Part shown: positions 1 through 8,521 of the stretch, one piece after another
How the letters are laid out: each line of letters begins with the position of its first letter
Numbering within the stretch: position 1 is the stretch's first letter
NCBI RefSeq assembly: GCF_017573505.1
Contig: NZ_JAGEOJ010000002.1
Location: 496,001 to 560,000 of the forward strand
Direction of reading: 5' to 3'
Length of the DNA stretch: 64,000 nucleotides
Source: Actinomadura barringtoniae
GTDB taxonomy: Bacteria; Actinomycetota; Actinomycetes; Streptosporangiales; Streptosporangiaceae
Program-made: the position numbers and the translations under genes
The notes under the pieces: generated by a model
The model's input: only the letters and a program-made list of their open reading frames with translations
Told to the model about the DNA's origin: nothing
Databases searched by the model: none

Positions 1-64
1 GGCGCCGGTCGCGCGATGCGATCGGCCGAGCGCGGCTGCGATCAGCCGTCGCCGGGCTCGGCGA

Positions 65-2632
65 TCAGGTGGTGGGGGCGCCGCCGCCTCGGAGGTCGGT
101 GAGGACGCCGGGGAGTTCGTCGGGCTTCACCAGAACGTCGCGGGCCTTGGAGCCCTCGCTCGGGCCGACGATGTCACGGCTCTCCATGAGGTCCATCAGG
201 CGGCCGGCCTTGGCGAAGCCGACGCGGAGCTTGCGCTGGAGCATCGAGGTGGAGCCGAACTGCGTGCTGACGACCAGTTCGATCGCCTGCACGAGCAGGT
301 CCATGTCGTCGCCGATCTCCTCGTCGATCTCCTTCTTGGGACCGGCCGCGGCGGCGACGTCCTCGCGGTAGACCGCCTCCATCTGCCCCTTGCAGTGATC
401 CACGATGCCGTGGATCTCCTTCTCGGCGACGTAGGCGTTCTGGATGCGCATGGGCTTGCTCGCGCCCATCGGCAGGAACAGCGCGTCGCCCTGGCCGACC
501 AGCTTCTCCGCGCCGGGCTGGTCAAGGATGACGCGGCTGTCGGCGAGCGAGGAGGTGGCGAACGCCAGGCGGGACGGCACGTTGGCCTTGATGAGGCCGG
601 TGACGACGTCGACCGACGGGCGCTGCGTGGCCAGGACGAGGTGGATGCCGGCGGCGCGGGCCAGCTGGGTGATGCGGACGACCGAGTCCTCGACGTCGCG
701 CGGGGCGACCATCATCAGGTCGGCGAGCTCGTCGACGATCACCAGCATGTACGGGTAGGGCGTGTAGACGCGCTCGCTGCCGGGGGGCGCCTTGAGCTTG
801 CCCGCCGCTACGGCCTTGTTGAAGTCGTCGATGTGCCGGAACCCGGACGCGGCCAGGTCGTCGTAGCGCCGGTCCATCTCGCCGACGACCCACTCCAGGG
901 CCTCGGCGGCCTTCTTCGGGTTGGTGATGATCGGCGTGATCAGGTGCGGGATGCCCTGGTACATCGTCAGCTCGACCCGCTTCGGGTCGACCAGGATCAT
1001 CCGCACCTCGTCGGGCGTGGCCCGCATCAGGACCGAGGTGATGAGGCCGTTGATGCAGGTGGACTTGCCGGCGCCGGTCGCACCCGCGATGAGGATGTGC
1101 GGCATCTTGGCGAGGTTGGCGACGACCGTGCGGCCCTCGACGTCCTTGCCCAGGCCGACGACCATCGGGTGGTGCTCGTTGGTCGCGGCGGGCGAACGCA
1201 GCACGTCGCCGAGCGAGACGATGTCCTTGTCGACGTTCGGGATCTCGACCCCTATGGCCGACTTGCCGGGGATCGGCGAGATGATCCGCACGTCGGCGCT
1301 CTTCACCGCGTACGCGATGTTCTTGGTGAGCGCGGTGACCTTCTCGACCTTGACCGCCGGGCCGAGCTCGATCTCGTACCGCGTGATCGTCGGGCCGCGG
1401 GTGAACCCGGTGACCTGCGCGTCGATGTCGAACTGCTCCAGCACGCCGGTGAGCGCGTTCACCACGGTGTCGTTGGCCTTGGTGCGCGGCTTGGCGACGC
1501 TGCCGGGGCGGAGCATCGCCGGGTCGGGCAGCTCGTAGATCTCGCCGGACGACGACAGCGGCAGCTGCTCCGAGCGCAGCGGCGCGGGGCTCGGGTCGGG
1601 GACCTCGGCCTGCGCGGGCGGCTCGTCCTCCAGGTCGGGCGGGGGCGGCGGCAGCGGCGGGCTGAACGGCTCGGGCTCGAAGAGGTCGTCGGCCAGGTCG
1701 CGCACCGGCTTGGCCGGCTTCTTGGGCTCGTCCTCCAGCAGCGGGGTGTCGTACGGCTTGGAGTGCTCGCCGACCTCCAGCTCGTCGTCGCCCTTCTTGC
1801 CGCGGCGGCGGCGCTTGGGCTTGTCGGCGTCGCCCGCGGCGTCCTCGTCCTCGTGAACGGGGCGGCCCTGCAGGGTGGCGACCGACCACAGCTCGTTCAG
1901 CCGGTCGGGGACCTTGGCGATCGGCGTCGCGGTGACGACCAGCAGGCCGAACGCCGACAGCAGGAGCAGCAGCGGCACCGCGACCCAGCCGCTCAGCGCG
2001 GCCTCCAGCGGCGCGGACGCGGCCCAGCCGATCACGCCGCCGGCGCCGCGCACCGCGTTCATGTTCTTGGCGGGCGCGGGCACCCCGGCGGCGATGTGGA
2101 TCACGCCGAGGACGCCGACGCCGAGCGCCGTCATGCCGATGACGATGCGGCCGGTCTCGTCGTTGTGCTCGGGGTGGCGCAGCGTGCGCCAGGCCAGCAC
2201 GGCCAGCAGCACCGGCAGCGCCACCGCGACGACGCCGAGGCCGCCGCGCACCAGCTTCTCCAGCGCGATCGTGACGACGCCGTCGGGCCGGAACCAGGTG
2301 ACCGACGCCAGCACGATCGAGCCGCCGAGCAGCGCCAGGCCGAGCCCGTCGCGGCGGTGCTCCTCGTCGAGGTCGCGGGCGCCCTGCCCGTACGCGCGGA
2401 ACACCGAGCCGACGGCGACCGCCGCCAGCTGGTAGAGCTTGACGACCAGGCCGATGGCGCCGAAGAAGATCTGGGCGATCGGGTCGGGCTTCTGCGGCGG
2501 GCGACCGCGGCCCCCGCCGCCCTTCTTGGCGGGGGGACGCTTGCGGGGGGCGGAACCGCCGGACGACTTCCGGGCCGTGCTTCCACGGGTACCCGAGGAG
2601 TTCTTCGTACCTCCGGACGCACGAGTGGCCAT
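65..2632 (-). CDS. ftsK: FtsK/SpoIIIE family DNA translocase
   Basis: Membrane-anchored ATPase that pumps chromosomal DNA through the division septum and helps resolve the terminus. The protein is 855 aa. It has a basic Gly/Pro/Lys N-terminus, about five hydrophobic segments (roughly residues 60-240) and a charged, Pro-rich linker (roughly 270-380). The motor has Walker A GATGAGKS near residue 519 and Walker B VIVDELADLM near 634. A C-terminal winged-helix gamma domain (TSMLQRKLRVGFAKAGRLMD, near 800) reads KOPS-type sites. I start at the ATG at 2632 (MATRASGG) instead of an upstream in-frame codon, because the N-terminus then begins like other actinobacterial FtsK proteins. It lies downstream of rnj on the same strand, separated by palindrome copy 1. 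Function is secure from family motifs. Confidence 0.96.
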   Translation of the reverse strand: MATRASGGTKNSSGTRGSTARKSSGGSAPRKRPPAKKGGGGRGRPPQKPDPIAQIFFGAIGLVVKLYQLAAVAVGSVFRAYGQGARDLDEEHRRDGLGLALLGGSIVLASVTWFRPDGVVTIALEKLVRGGLGVVAVALPVLLAVLAWRTLRHPEHNDETGRIVIGMTALGVGVLGVIHIAAGVPAPAKNMNAVRGAGGVIGWAASAPLEAALSGWVAVPLLLLLSAFGLLVVTATPIAKVPDRLNELWSVATLQGRPVHEDEDAAGDADKPKRRRRGKKGDDELEVGEHSKPYDTPLLEDEPKKPAKPVRDLADDLFEPEPFSPPLPPPPPDLEDEPPAQAEVPDPSPAPLRSEQLPLSSSGEIYELPDPAMLRPGSVAKPRTKANDTVVNALTGVLEQFDIDAQVTGFTRGPTITRYEIELGPAVKVEKVTALTKNIAYAVKSADVRIISPIPGKSAIGVEIPNVDKDIVSLGDVLRSPAATNEHHPMVVGLGKDVEGRTVVANLAKMPHILIAGATGAGKSTCINGLITSVLMRATPDEVRMILVDPKRVELTMYQGIPHLITPIITNPKKAAEALEWVVGEMDRRYDDLAASGFRHIDDFNKAVAAGKLKAPPGSERVYTPYPYMLVIVDELADLMMVAPRDVEDSVVRITQLARAAGIHLVLATQRPSVDVVTGLIKANVPSRLAFATSSLADSRVILDQPGAEKLVGQGDALFLPMGASKPMRIQNAYVAEKEIHGIVDHCKGQMEAVYREDVAAAAGPKKEIDEEIGDDMDLLVQAIELVVSTQFGSTSMLQRKLRVGFAKAGRLMDLMESRDIVGPSEGSKARDVLVKPDELPGVLTDLRGGGAPTT

Positions 2633-2703
2633 GATGATGAGACTAACCAAGCCCTCGCGCGGTTCCGCAGACCCGGAACGGCGTGTTGCGACCCCGGAAT
2701 CCG

Positions 2704-2766
2704 CGCCGATCTTGCTCTGAGCGCCCTCTCCCGGTGCGCGGAAGGGCGCTCAGAGCAAGATCGGCG
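2704..2766. repeat. Dispersed long palindrome, copy 1 of 4
   Basis: Perfect 24-nt inverted repeat: arms 2704-2727 and 2743-2766, loop of 15 nt. Core arm is GATCTTGCTCTGAGCGCCC. It sits 6 nt past the rnj stop codon and before ftsK. Other copies are at 38193, 60908 and 63436. This copy reads CTCTGAGCG where the others read CTCTCAGCG, and the opposite arm has the compensating change. There is no T-tract, so it is not a classical intrinsic terminator. Confidence 0.93.
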
Positions 2767-2772
2767 TACTGG

Positions 2773-4458
2773 TCAGACCTCGACGACGACGGGGATGATC
2801 ATGGGGCGGCGGCGGTAGTTGTCGCTGACCCACTTGCCCATCGTGCGGCGAATGACCTGGTTGAGCTGGTGCATGTCGTTCACGCCGTTCGCGGCCGCGT
2901 CCTGCAGGGCCGCCTCGATGCGCTCGATGACCTCGTCGAAGTCCGCGTTCTGGATGCCGGCGCCGCGGGCGTGGATCTCCGGCCCGGCGACCAGCTTGCC
3001 CGAGGTGGAGTCGATCCCGATGACGCAGGAGACGAAGCCCTCCTCGCCCAGGATCCGGCGGTCCTTCAGCGAGGTCTCGGTGACCTCGCCGACCGTGATG
3101 CCGTCCACGTAGACGTAGCCGGCCGGGACCGCGCCGACGATCTTGGCGTGGCCGTCGGCCAGGTCGACCACCACGCCGTCCTCGGCGATGACGATGTTGT
3201 CGTCCTCGACGCCGGTGAGCGAGGCGAGCTTGGCGTGCGCCCGCAGGTGGCGCCACTCGCCGTGGATGGGCATGAAGTTGCCCGGCTTGGTCATGTTGAG
3301 CACGTACAGCAGCTCACCGGCCGAGGCGTGGCCGGACACGTGCACCAGCGCGTTGCCCTTGTGCACGATGCGGGCGCCCCAGCGGGTCAGGCCGTTGATC
3401 ACCCGGTTGATCGCGGTCTCGTTGCCCGGGATCATCGACGAGGCCAGCATCACGGTGTCGCGGTCGGTGATGCGGATCTGGTGGTCGCGGTTGGCCATCC
3501 GCGACAGCGCCGACATCGGCTCGCCCTGCGAGCCCGTGCAGACCAGCACCAGCCGGTCGGCCGGGATGTCGTCCAGGTCCTTCTGGTCGACCATGATCGA
3601 GTCGGGCACGTCGAGATAGCCGAGCTCGCGCGCGACGCCCATGTTGCGGACCATCGAACGGCCGACGAAGCACACCTTGCGGTTGTTGGCGACCGCCGCG
3701 TCCAGGACCTGCTGAACGCGGTGGATGTGCGACGCGAAACAGGCGACGATGATCCGTTCCTTGGCGGTACGGAAGACGTCGTCGATGACCGGCCCGATGT
3801 TGCGCTCGGAGGTGACGAAGCCCGGCACCTCGGCGTTGGTCGAGTCCGACATCAGCAGGTCGATGCCCTCGGCGCCCAGCCGGGCGAAGCCCGGCAGGTC
3901 GGTGAGGCGCCCGTCCAGCGGCAGCTGGTCCATCTTGAAGTCGCCGGTCGCCAGGACGAGCCCGGCGGGCGTACGGATCGCGACGGCGAGGGCGTCGGGG
4001 ATCGAGTGGTTGACCGACAGGAACTCGCAGTCGAACGGACCGAAGCTCTGCCGGTTGCCCTCGACGACCTCGACGGTCGTCGGCTTGATCCGGTGCTCGG
4101 CGAGCTTGGCCTCCAGCAGCGCCAGCGTGAGCCGCGACCCGACCAGCGGGATGTCGCGGCGCTCGCGCAGCAGGTAGGGCACGGCGCCGATGTGGTCCTC
4201 GTGGCCGTGCGTGAGGATCACCGCGGCGACGTCGTCCAGGCGGTCCCGGATGTACTCGAAGTCGGGCAGGATCAGGTCGATCCCCGGCTGCTCGGTCTCG
4301 GGGAACAGCACGCCGCAGTCGACGATGAGCAGGCGTCCGCCGTACTCGAACACCGTCATGTTGCGGCCGATCTCCCCGAGCCCGCCCAGCGCGACGATGC
4401 GCAGGGCGTTCTCCGGTAGTGCGGGCGGTGCGGAAAGCTCGGGGTGAGGATGGCTCAC
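2773..4458 (-). CDS. rnj: Ribonuclease J
   Basis: Metallo-beta-lactamase/beta-CASP ribonuclease with 5'-3' exo- and endonuclease activity, used in mRNA decay and rRNA maturation. The protein is 561 aa, the usual length. The zinc motif THGHEDH lies near residues 82-88, and a later HVSGHAS motif of the beta-CASP/lactamase core near 374. The GTG start at 4458 has GGAGG seven nucleotides upstream and overlaps the dapA stop codon in the sequence GTGA, which implies translational coupling. A longer in-frame extension to 4539 exists but runs antiparallel into dapA and has no RBS. The dapA-rnj-ftsK order is common in actinomycetes. Confidence 0.96.
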   Translation of the reverse strand: MSHPHPELSAPPALPENALRIVALGGLGEIGRNMTVFEYGGRLLIVDCGVLFPETEQPGIDLILPDFEYIRDRLDDVAAVILTHGHEDHIGAVPYLLRERRDIPLVGSRLTLALLEAKLAEHRIKPTTVEVVEGNRQSFGPFDCEFLSVNHSIPDALAVAIRTPAGLVLATGDFKMDQLPLDGRLTDLPGFARLGAEGIDLLMSDSTNAEVPGFVTSERNIGPVIDDVFRTAKERIIVACFASHIHRVQQVLDAAVANNRKVCFVGRSMVRNMGVARELGYLDVPDSIMVDQKDLDDIPADRLVLVCTGSQGEPMSALSRMANRDHQIRITDRDTVMLASSMIPGNETAINRVINGLTRWGARIVHKGNALVHVSGHASAGELLYVLNMTKPGNFMPIHGEWRHLRAHAKLASLTGVEDDNIVIAEDGVVVDLADGHAKIVGAVPAGYVYVDGITVGEVTETSLKDRRILGEEGFVSCVIGIDSTSGKLVAGPEIHARGAGIQNADFDEVIERIEAALQDAAANGVNDMHQLNQVIRRTMGKWVSDNYRRRPMIIPVVVEV

Positions 4459-5375
4459 CGATTGACCTCCGGCATTTTGACTCCCCCATTCAGAAGGTCT
4501 TCGTGCAGGCGCGCCGCGAACTCCGGTGATGCCTCGCACAGCGGGGAACGCATCGGTCCCCCCGGCAGGCCCATCAGGTTCAGCGCTGCCTTGACGGCGA
4601 TGGCGCCCTGCGTTCGGGTCATGATCGCGGCGACCACGGGGAGCAGACGGCGATGGATCGCCAGTGCCCGCCCGGTGTCACCGGCGCGGTATGCGTCGAT
4701 CATCTCATGGAGATCGGCGCCCACGACATGGCCGACCACGCTGACGAACCCCACGGCCCCCATGGACAGCCACGCCAGGTTGAGCGCGTCGTCGCCGGAG
4801 TAGAACACCAGTTCGGCCGAGGCGAGCACCAGGGACCCGGCGAACAGGTCGCCCTTGGCGTCCTTCACGGCCACGATCCGCGGGTGTTCGCCCAGCCTGA
4901 TCAGCGTGTCGGTGTGGATCGGCACCCCGGAACGGCCCGGGATGTCGTAGAGCATGTTCGGCAGCCCCGTCGCGTCCGCCACGGTTCGGAAGTGGCGGAG
5001 CAGCCCCTCTTGCGGGGGCTTGTTGTAGTACGGCGTGACGACCAGCAGGCCGTCGGCGCCGGCCGCCTCGGCCGCGCGCGCGAGTTTCAGCGTGTGCTCG
5101 GTGTCGTTGGTGCCGACACCGGCCACCAGGGTGGCGCGGTCTCCGACCGCGTCGATCACGGTCCGCAGCAGGCGGTCCTTCTCGTCGTCGCTCGTCGTCG
5201 GCGACTCCCCCGTCGTGCCGCTGACGACGAGCCCGTCGTGGCGCTGCTCGTCGACCAGGTAGGTCGCCAGGCGCGCGGCTCCGTCGTAGTCGACGGCCCC
5301 GTCGGCGGTGAACGGAGTGACCATCGCGGTCAGCATCCGCCCGAACGGGGCGCCAGGTGTTGTGCTGGGTGCCAT
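4455..5375 (-). CDS. dapA: 4-hydroxy-tetrahydrodipicolinate synthase
   Basis: Condenses pyruvate with aspartate semialdehyde, the first committed step to diaminopimelate and lysine. The protein is 306 aa with a TIM-barrel family signature: GTTGES near residue 55, YDIPGRSG with the catalytic Tyr near 140, and the Schiff-base lysine in AVKDAKGD near 170. The ATG at 5375 (MAPSTTPGAPFG) is preferred to upstream codons because the upstream extension is Arg/Ser-rich and not family-like. No Shine-Dalgarno is visible, but TACCTT sits six nucleotides before the ATG, so a leaderless message is possible. Its stop overlaps the rnj start. dapB lies 20 kb away in this window, although the two are usually close in related genomes. 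Confidence 0.95.
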   Translation of the reverse strand: MAPSTTPGAPFGRMLTAMVTPFTADGAVDYDGAARLATYLVDEQRHDGLVVSGTTGESPTTSDDEKDRLLRTVIDAVGDRATLVAGVGTNDTEHTLKLARAAEAAGADGLLVVTPYYNKPPQEGLLRHFRTVADATGLPNMLYDIPGRSGVPIHTDTLIRLGEHPRIVAVKDAKGDLFAGSLVLASAELVFYSGDDALNLAWLSMGAVGFVSVVGHVVGADLHEMIDAYRAGDTGRALAIHRRLLPVVAAIMTRTQGAIAVKAALNLMGLPGGPMRSPLCEASPEFAARLHEDLLNGGVKMPEVNR

Positions 5376-5387
5376 GCACCGAAGGTA
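5376..5387 (-). promoter_or_regulatory. Candidate leaderless -10 box of dapA
   Basis: On the minus strand TACCTT (5382-5387) ends at position -7 relative to the A of the dapA ATG. This matches the actinobacterial TANNNT -10 consensus with transcription starting on the start codon. No convincing -35 is seen. Inference only. Confidence 0.4.
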
Positions 5388-5708
5388 CCGTTCCCGCAGG
5401 GCCCCGTGGACCCGCGTGGACCCGCAGGTCGCCCGGCGTGTGGCGGGGTCGGCGCCGGACGAAATGGCCCCTCTCACCCCCACCGCGGGATGATTCGGTC
5501 CGGCGCGGCCTTGACACCGAAAGAACGGCCCTTTTCGGTCCTTCGAACAGGAAGAAGCGGCCACCACACGCTCGGGGGTACGCGCGGTGACCGCTTCTAC
5601 ATCCACATCGTGGCACGCAAATGCCGCGTTACGGGGTAGGTCCGGCCAGTTTCCCGGACTCGGTTGGATAACGCGGGCCGGCGGGCCCGGTCTCCCTCAT
5701 GGGCCGCC
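5388..5708. other. Non-coding stretch upstream of dapA
   Basis: About 320 nt with no coding frame I can support; the frames present are antisense or GC artefacts. A weak hairpin (ACCGAAA/TTTCGGT) lies near 5516-5540. Nothing else is recognised. Confidence 0.5.
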
Positions 5709-5915
5709 TCACGCACTGCGAGGAACGGCGGCGATCTCCTCGAGTTCGTGCAGACGAGCGCGCAGCTCCTCCACGTTCAGGGTTCGTACGAGCTCGTTCC
5801 CCCGGACGGCCCACCAGTGCCCAGAGCCGCCTCGTCCGATCCGCCATCCGGCGAATTCGGCCATCAGCTCACCGAGCCGCTCACCGTCGTGCCACGCGGG
5901 CTGCTGACTGCTCAT
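5709..5915 (-). CDS. Small conserved-type hypothetical protein
   Basis: The reading frame is 68 aa from an ATG at 5915 (MSSQQPAWHDGERL). It contains an aromatic stretch GHWWAVRGNELVR followed by an amphipathic helix, NVEELRARLHELEEI. It has no signal peptide and no membrane segment. The codon positions are strongly GC-biased in the expected way, and the length and style resemble the short cytosolic proteins common in actinomycetes. No function is recognised. It is unlikely to be part of a neighbouring operon because about 140 nt separate it from the GH18-like gene and more than 450 nt from dapA. Confidence 0.6.
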   Translation of the reverse strand: MSSQQPAWHDGERLGELMAEFAGWRIGRGGSGHWWAVRGNELVRTLNVEELRARLHELEEIAAVPRSA

Positions 5916-6055
5916 CGGCCTCGTTCCCCACTTCCCTTGACCATCCGCCAGTAGGGGCTTTTGACACGCACCCAGCCCTACCCTCGGGAAGGCGCCCTGA
6001 ACACGCTTTTTGACCTGGCATTTCGTGAATAAAGGAACGTGACAAGCAGGCTTGC

Positions 6056-7090
6056 TTAACCGCCAACCTTTGCTGACTCTCGCGGGAGCCAGTTTGCTCG
6101 GTAAGAAGCCCATTCCGAGGGGTTTGTGGTCCAGTCCGCATACACCCCGACACCCCACGGTTTCGCGGGTGGACGATCCAGGGCGTCGATGCCGCGCCGG
6201 ACGCCGCGCAGCGCCACGGTGAGGTCCTCGGCCCAGTCCATGTTCGGCCGGTAGGTGGGGACGCCCATGAACACGGTGGTGCGGTCGCCGATCAGCCGCA
6301 GCGTCCACTCGGTGTGCCTTGCGTAGTGCCAGCCCGCGAGCGACTCGGTCGGCAGGCTCACGTCGTACGTCATGATCGCGACCTGGTCGGCCCGGTCGGC
6401 GACCTTCCTCAGGAAGTCGGCGGTCGGCCGCGGCGGGTAGTGGTACTTCCCGGCACGCGGCAGCAGGGCCTTGTAGAACGGCTGGGAGGCGTCCAGGAGC
6501 GTCTTCTGCTCCAGGGCCAGCGACAGCAGCTTGCCGCGCGGCTCGGTGAGGCGCCGCGTCTGGTCGAGCAGTTCGAGGAACGCCTTGTCGTCGGGGTAGA
6601 TCGGCTCGAAGTCGTAGTGGATCCCGTCGAAGCCGAGGTCAAGGAAGATCTGGTCGGTTTTGAGGATCTGCTCGCGCACGGCCGGGTCGTTCAGCTGGAT
6701 GATCCCGTGGCCGCTCACCTCGCGGATCTGCCCGAGGTAGGCCTGCATCCGCACGCCGGGCGCGTACGTGCGCATCGCGGCGACCAGCTTGGCCGCGTTG
6801 GGATAGAGGGCGGGCGGGACGGTGCCGTCGGCCTCGACCGGGCCCGCGTGGAAGTAGACGTCGGTGATCCGGTTCTCGCGCAGGAGCGTGCCGTACGCCC
6901 GGTACTCGGCGTCGGTGTGCGCCTGGCCGACCCACTGGTGCCGGGCCCACAGGGCGTTCACCTCGGTGCCCCGGGCGTGCGGCTCGGGCTGCCACCACAC
7001 CCAGGCCCCGCCGACCGCGAGGGCGACCAGGCCGAGAACGTACGCCGCGGCCCAGGCGCAGCCCTTCAGGACGAAACGGATCTTCTTCAT
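6056..7090 (-). CDS. Membrane-anchored GH18-like glycoside hydrolase
   Basis: The protein is 344 aa. One N-terminal hydrophobic helix (AYVLGLVALAVGGAWVWW) is followed by an extracellular TIM-barrel-like domain. The segment FDGIHYDFEP carries the D-x-x-x-D-x-E pattern of family 18 catalytic sites, with Glu near residue 161 as probable acid/base. VAIMTYDV and a late WGVGVYADW segment also fit GH18. Substrate is unknown: chitin-like, peptidoglycan-derived or spore-cortex-like sugars are possible. The start is uncertain; I use ATG 7090 (MKKIRF), while TTG/GTG codons three and one residues upstream are alternatives. No strong RBS is visible. The gene appears monocistronic. Confidence 0.7.
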   Translation of the reverse strand: MKKIRFVLKGCAWAAAYVLGLVALAVGGAWVWWQPEPHARGTEVNALWARHQWVGQAHTDAEYRAYGTLLRENRITDVYFHAGPVEADGTVPPALYPNAAKLVAAMRTYAPGVRMQAYLGQIREVSGHGIIQLNDPAVREQILKTDQIFLDLGFDGIHYDFEPIYPDDKAFLELLDQTRRLTEPRGKLLSLALEQKTLLDASQPFYKALLPRAGKYHYPPRPTADFLRKVADRADQVAIMTYDVSLPTESLAGWHYARHTEWTLRLIGDRTTVFMGVPTYRPNMDWAEDLTVALRGVRRGIDALDRPPAKPWGVGVYADWTTNPSEWASYRANWLPRESAKVGG

Positions 7091-7152
7091 CACACACAAC
7101 GACGCACGATGACCAGCGGAAGTTCACGCCCGCGCCGGAGCACGATGATCAA

Positions 7153-7196
7153 GCACCGAGCAGGCACCGAGCAGGCACCGAGCAGGCGCCGAGCAG
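7153..7196. repeat. Four-copy 11-bp tandem repeat
   Basis: Four head-to-tail units of GCACCGAGCAG at 7153, 7164, 7175 and 7186; the last unit has one change (GCGCCGAGCAG). It lies between the GH18-like gene and the ltrA-type gene, just past the ltrA-type stop codon. The unit has no spacers, so it is not a CRISPR. It could vary in copy number by slippage. Confidence 0.9.
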
Positions 7197-7203
7197 GCGG
7201 CGA

Positions 7204-8481
7204 TCACGCGGCGAAGGCGTAGCGCCTGGAGATCGGCCGGTAGGCGACCTGCCAGGCGACCACCGCGAGCATGATCAGCACGATCCACGAGCCGTGCAGC
7301 TCGCCGCCCCAGACGCCGACCGCGAGAGCCACCAGCGTGCTCGGCACGGCCCAGCCGAGCATCCAGCGCCACGAGGCCTTCAGCAGCAGCCCGCCGACCA
7401 GCCCCGTCGCCAGGTAGAGGGCCACGCCACCGCACAGCACCCAGCGGATCCCCATCGGCGGCGCGTGGTCGGGATGGGCCGCGACCGCGCCCAGCCCGGC
7501 CGACATGGCGGTGATCCCCGCCGTGATCGCGTAGTGGCTGGGCATCGCCAGCCGCGCCTCCATGTGGCCGAGGTCGGGAAGCGCGCCCAGGCCGTTCTGC
7601 AGGATCAGCCACCACAGGCAGATCAGCAGCACGAACCCGCCGATCGCGGTGACCGCCAGCGGCACCTTCCAGTCCGACTCGGCCGCCGAGTCGACCACCT
7701 GGGCGACCGACTCGCCCAGCACGATGATCACGAACAGGCCGAGCCGTTCCCACAGGTGCTCGGTGTGCAGGGGCACGGCCCGGATCTTCAAGGCGGCGCC
7801 CAGCCGGGCGCGGCCGGTCCCGCTCGGTTCGTGGCCCGCCTGCCTGCGCATTTCCACGCCCCGGCGCCGCTCATCCTGGCGATCCTGGCGTTCCTGGACC
7901 TCCTCCAGGAGCCTGTCGGGGTTGCGGCTGCCCATGATGGCGAAGAACAGGTCCAGGGCGATGCCGAGTCCCCAGAGCCAGAAGCGCACCGGCGGGTCGG
8001 CCCAGATCGAGATGATCCACGGCACGGCCCCGGCGCCCGCCTGCCCCACCGGCCAGGACGTGACGACCTGGCCGGTCCGCTGGAGGACGCCCGAGGCGAT
8101 CAGGCGGCACGACAGGTAGGCCGCGACGAACCACACGCCCCGGTCACCGTCGGCGTGCGGGATGGCCGCGGCCATGACCGCGATGCCGAACATGCCGCGC
8201 ATCAGCGACCGGGTGCGCGCCCGGTCGGCCACGACGTTGGTGTAGATCGTGAACGAGGTCCACACGCTCCACACCGCGTAGTAGAGCAGCGCGCAGATCG
8301 CGACGGTCTTGGCCGTCGGGTGCTCGTGCAGCCGGTGCGCGAGCTGCGCGACGGCCACCACGACGACCAGGTCGAAGAACAGCTCCAGCCAGCTCGCGTG
8401 CCGCTCGGCGACGTGCTGCTCGGCGACGTGCTGCTCGCCGTCGATCTCCACACCGTCCGGCTCATGCGCTGCTTCTGCCAC
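7204..8481 (-). CDS. Low temperature requirement A (LtrA) family membrane protein
   Basis: Polytopic membrane protein of 425 aa from a GTG start. The family hallmarks are present: WLELFFDLVVVVAVAQL after a short hydrophilic N-terminus, and HLWERLGLFVIIVLGES in the middle. About ten or more hydrophobic segments follow in two halves around a charged loop (residues about 195-235, Arg/Gln-rich). LtrA was named in Listeria for growth in the cold, but its biochemical role is not established, so I do not assign one. The N-terminus has a short duplication (HVAEQHVAE). The four-unit tandem repeat lies just after the stop codon. Confidence 0.85.
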   Translation of the reverse strand: MAEAAHEPDGVEIDGEQHVAEQHVAERHASWLELFFDLVVVVAVAQLAHRLHEHPTAKTVAICALLYYAVWSVWTSFTIYTNVVADRARTRSLMRGMFGIAVMAAAIPHADGDRGVWFVAAYLSCRLIASGVLQRTGQVVTSWPVGQAGAGAVPWIISIWADPPVRFWLWGLGIALDLFFAIMGSRNPDRLLEEVQERQDRQDERRRGVEMRRQAGHEPSGTGRARLGAALKIRAVPLHTEHLWERLGLFVIIVLGESVAQVVDSAAESDWKVPLAVTAIGGFVLLICLWWLILQNGLGALPDLGHMEARLAMPSHYAITAGITAMSAGLGAVAAHPDHAPPMGIRWVLCGGVALYLATGLVGGLLLKASWRWMLGWAVPSTLVALAVGVWGGELHGSWIVLIMLAVVAWQVAYRPISRRYAFAA

Positions 8482-8521
8482 GGAGCCGCACTCTAGCGGG
8501 AGGTGATCAGAAGACCGCGAT

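Noticed and set aside
5516..5540. Hairpin upstream of dapA
   Set aside because: The stem is short and imperfect; GC-rich background produces many such hairpins.
7153..7196. Tandem 11-bp repeat as a CRISPR array
   Set aside because: No spacers, unit too short and no cas genes.
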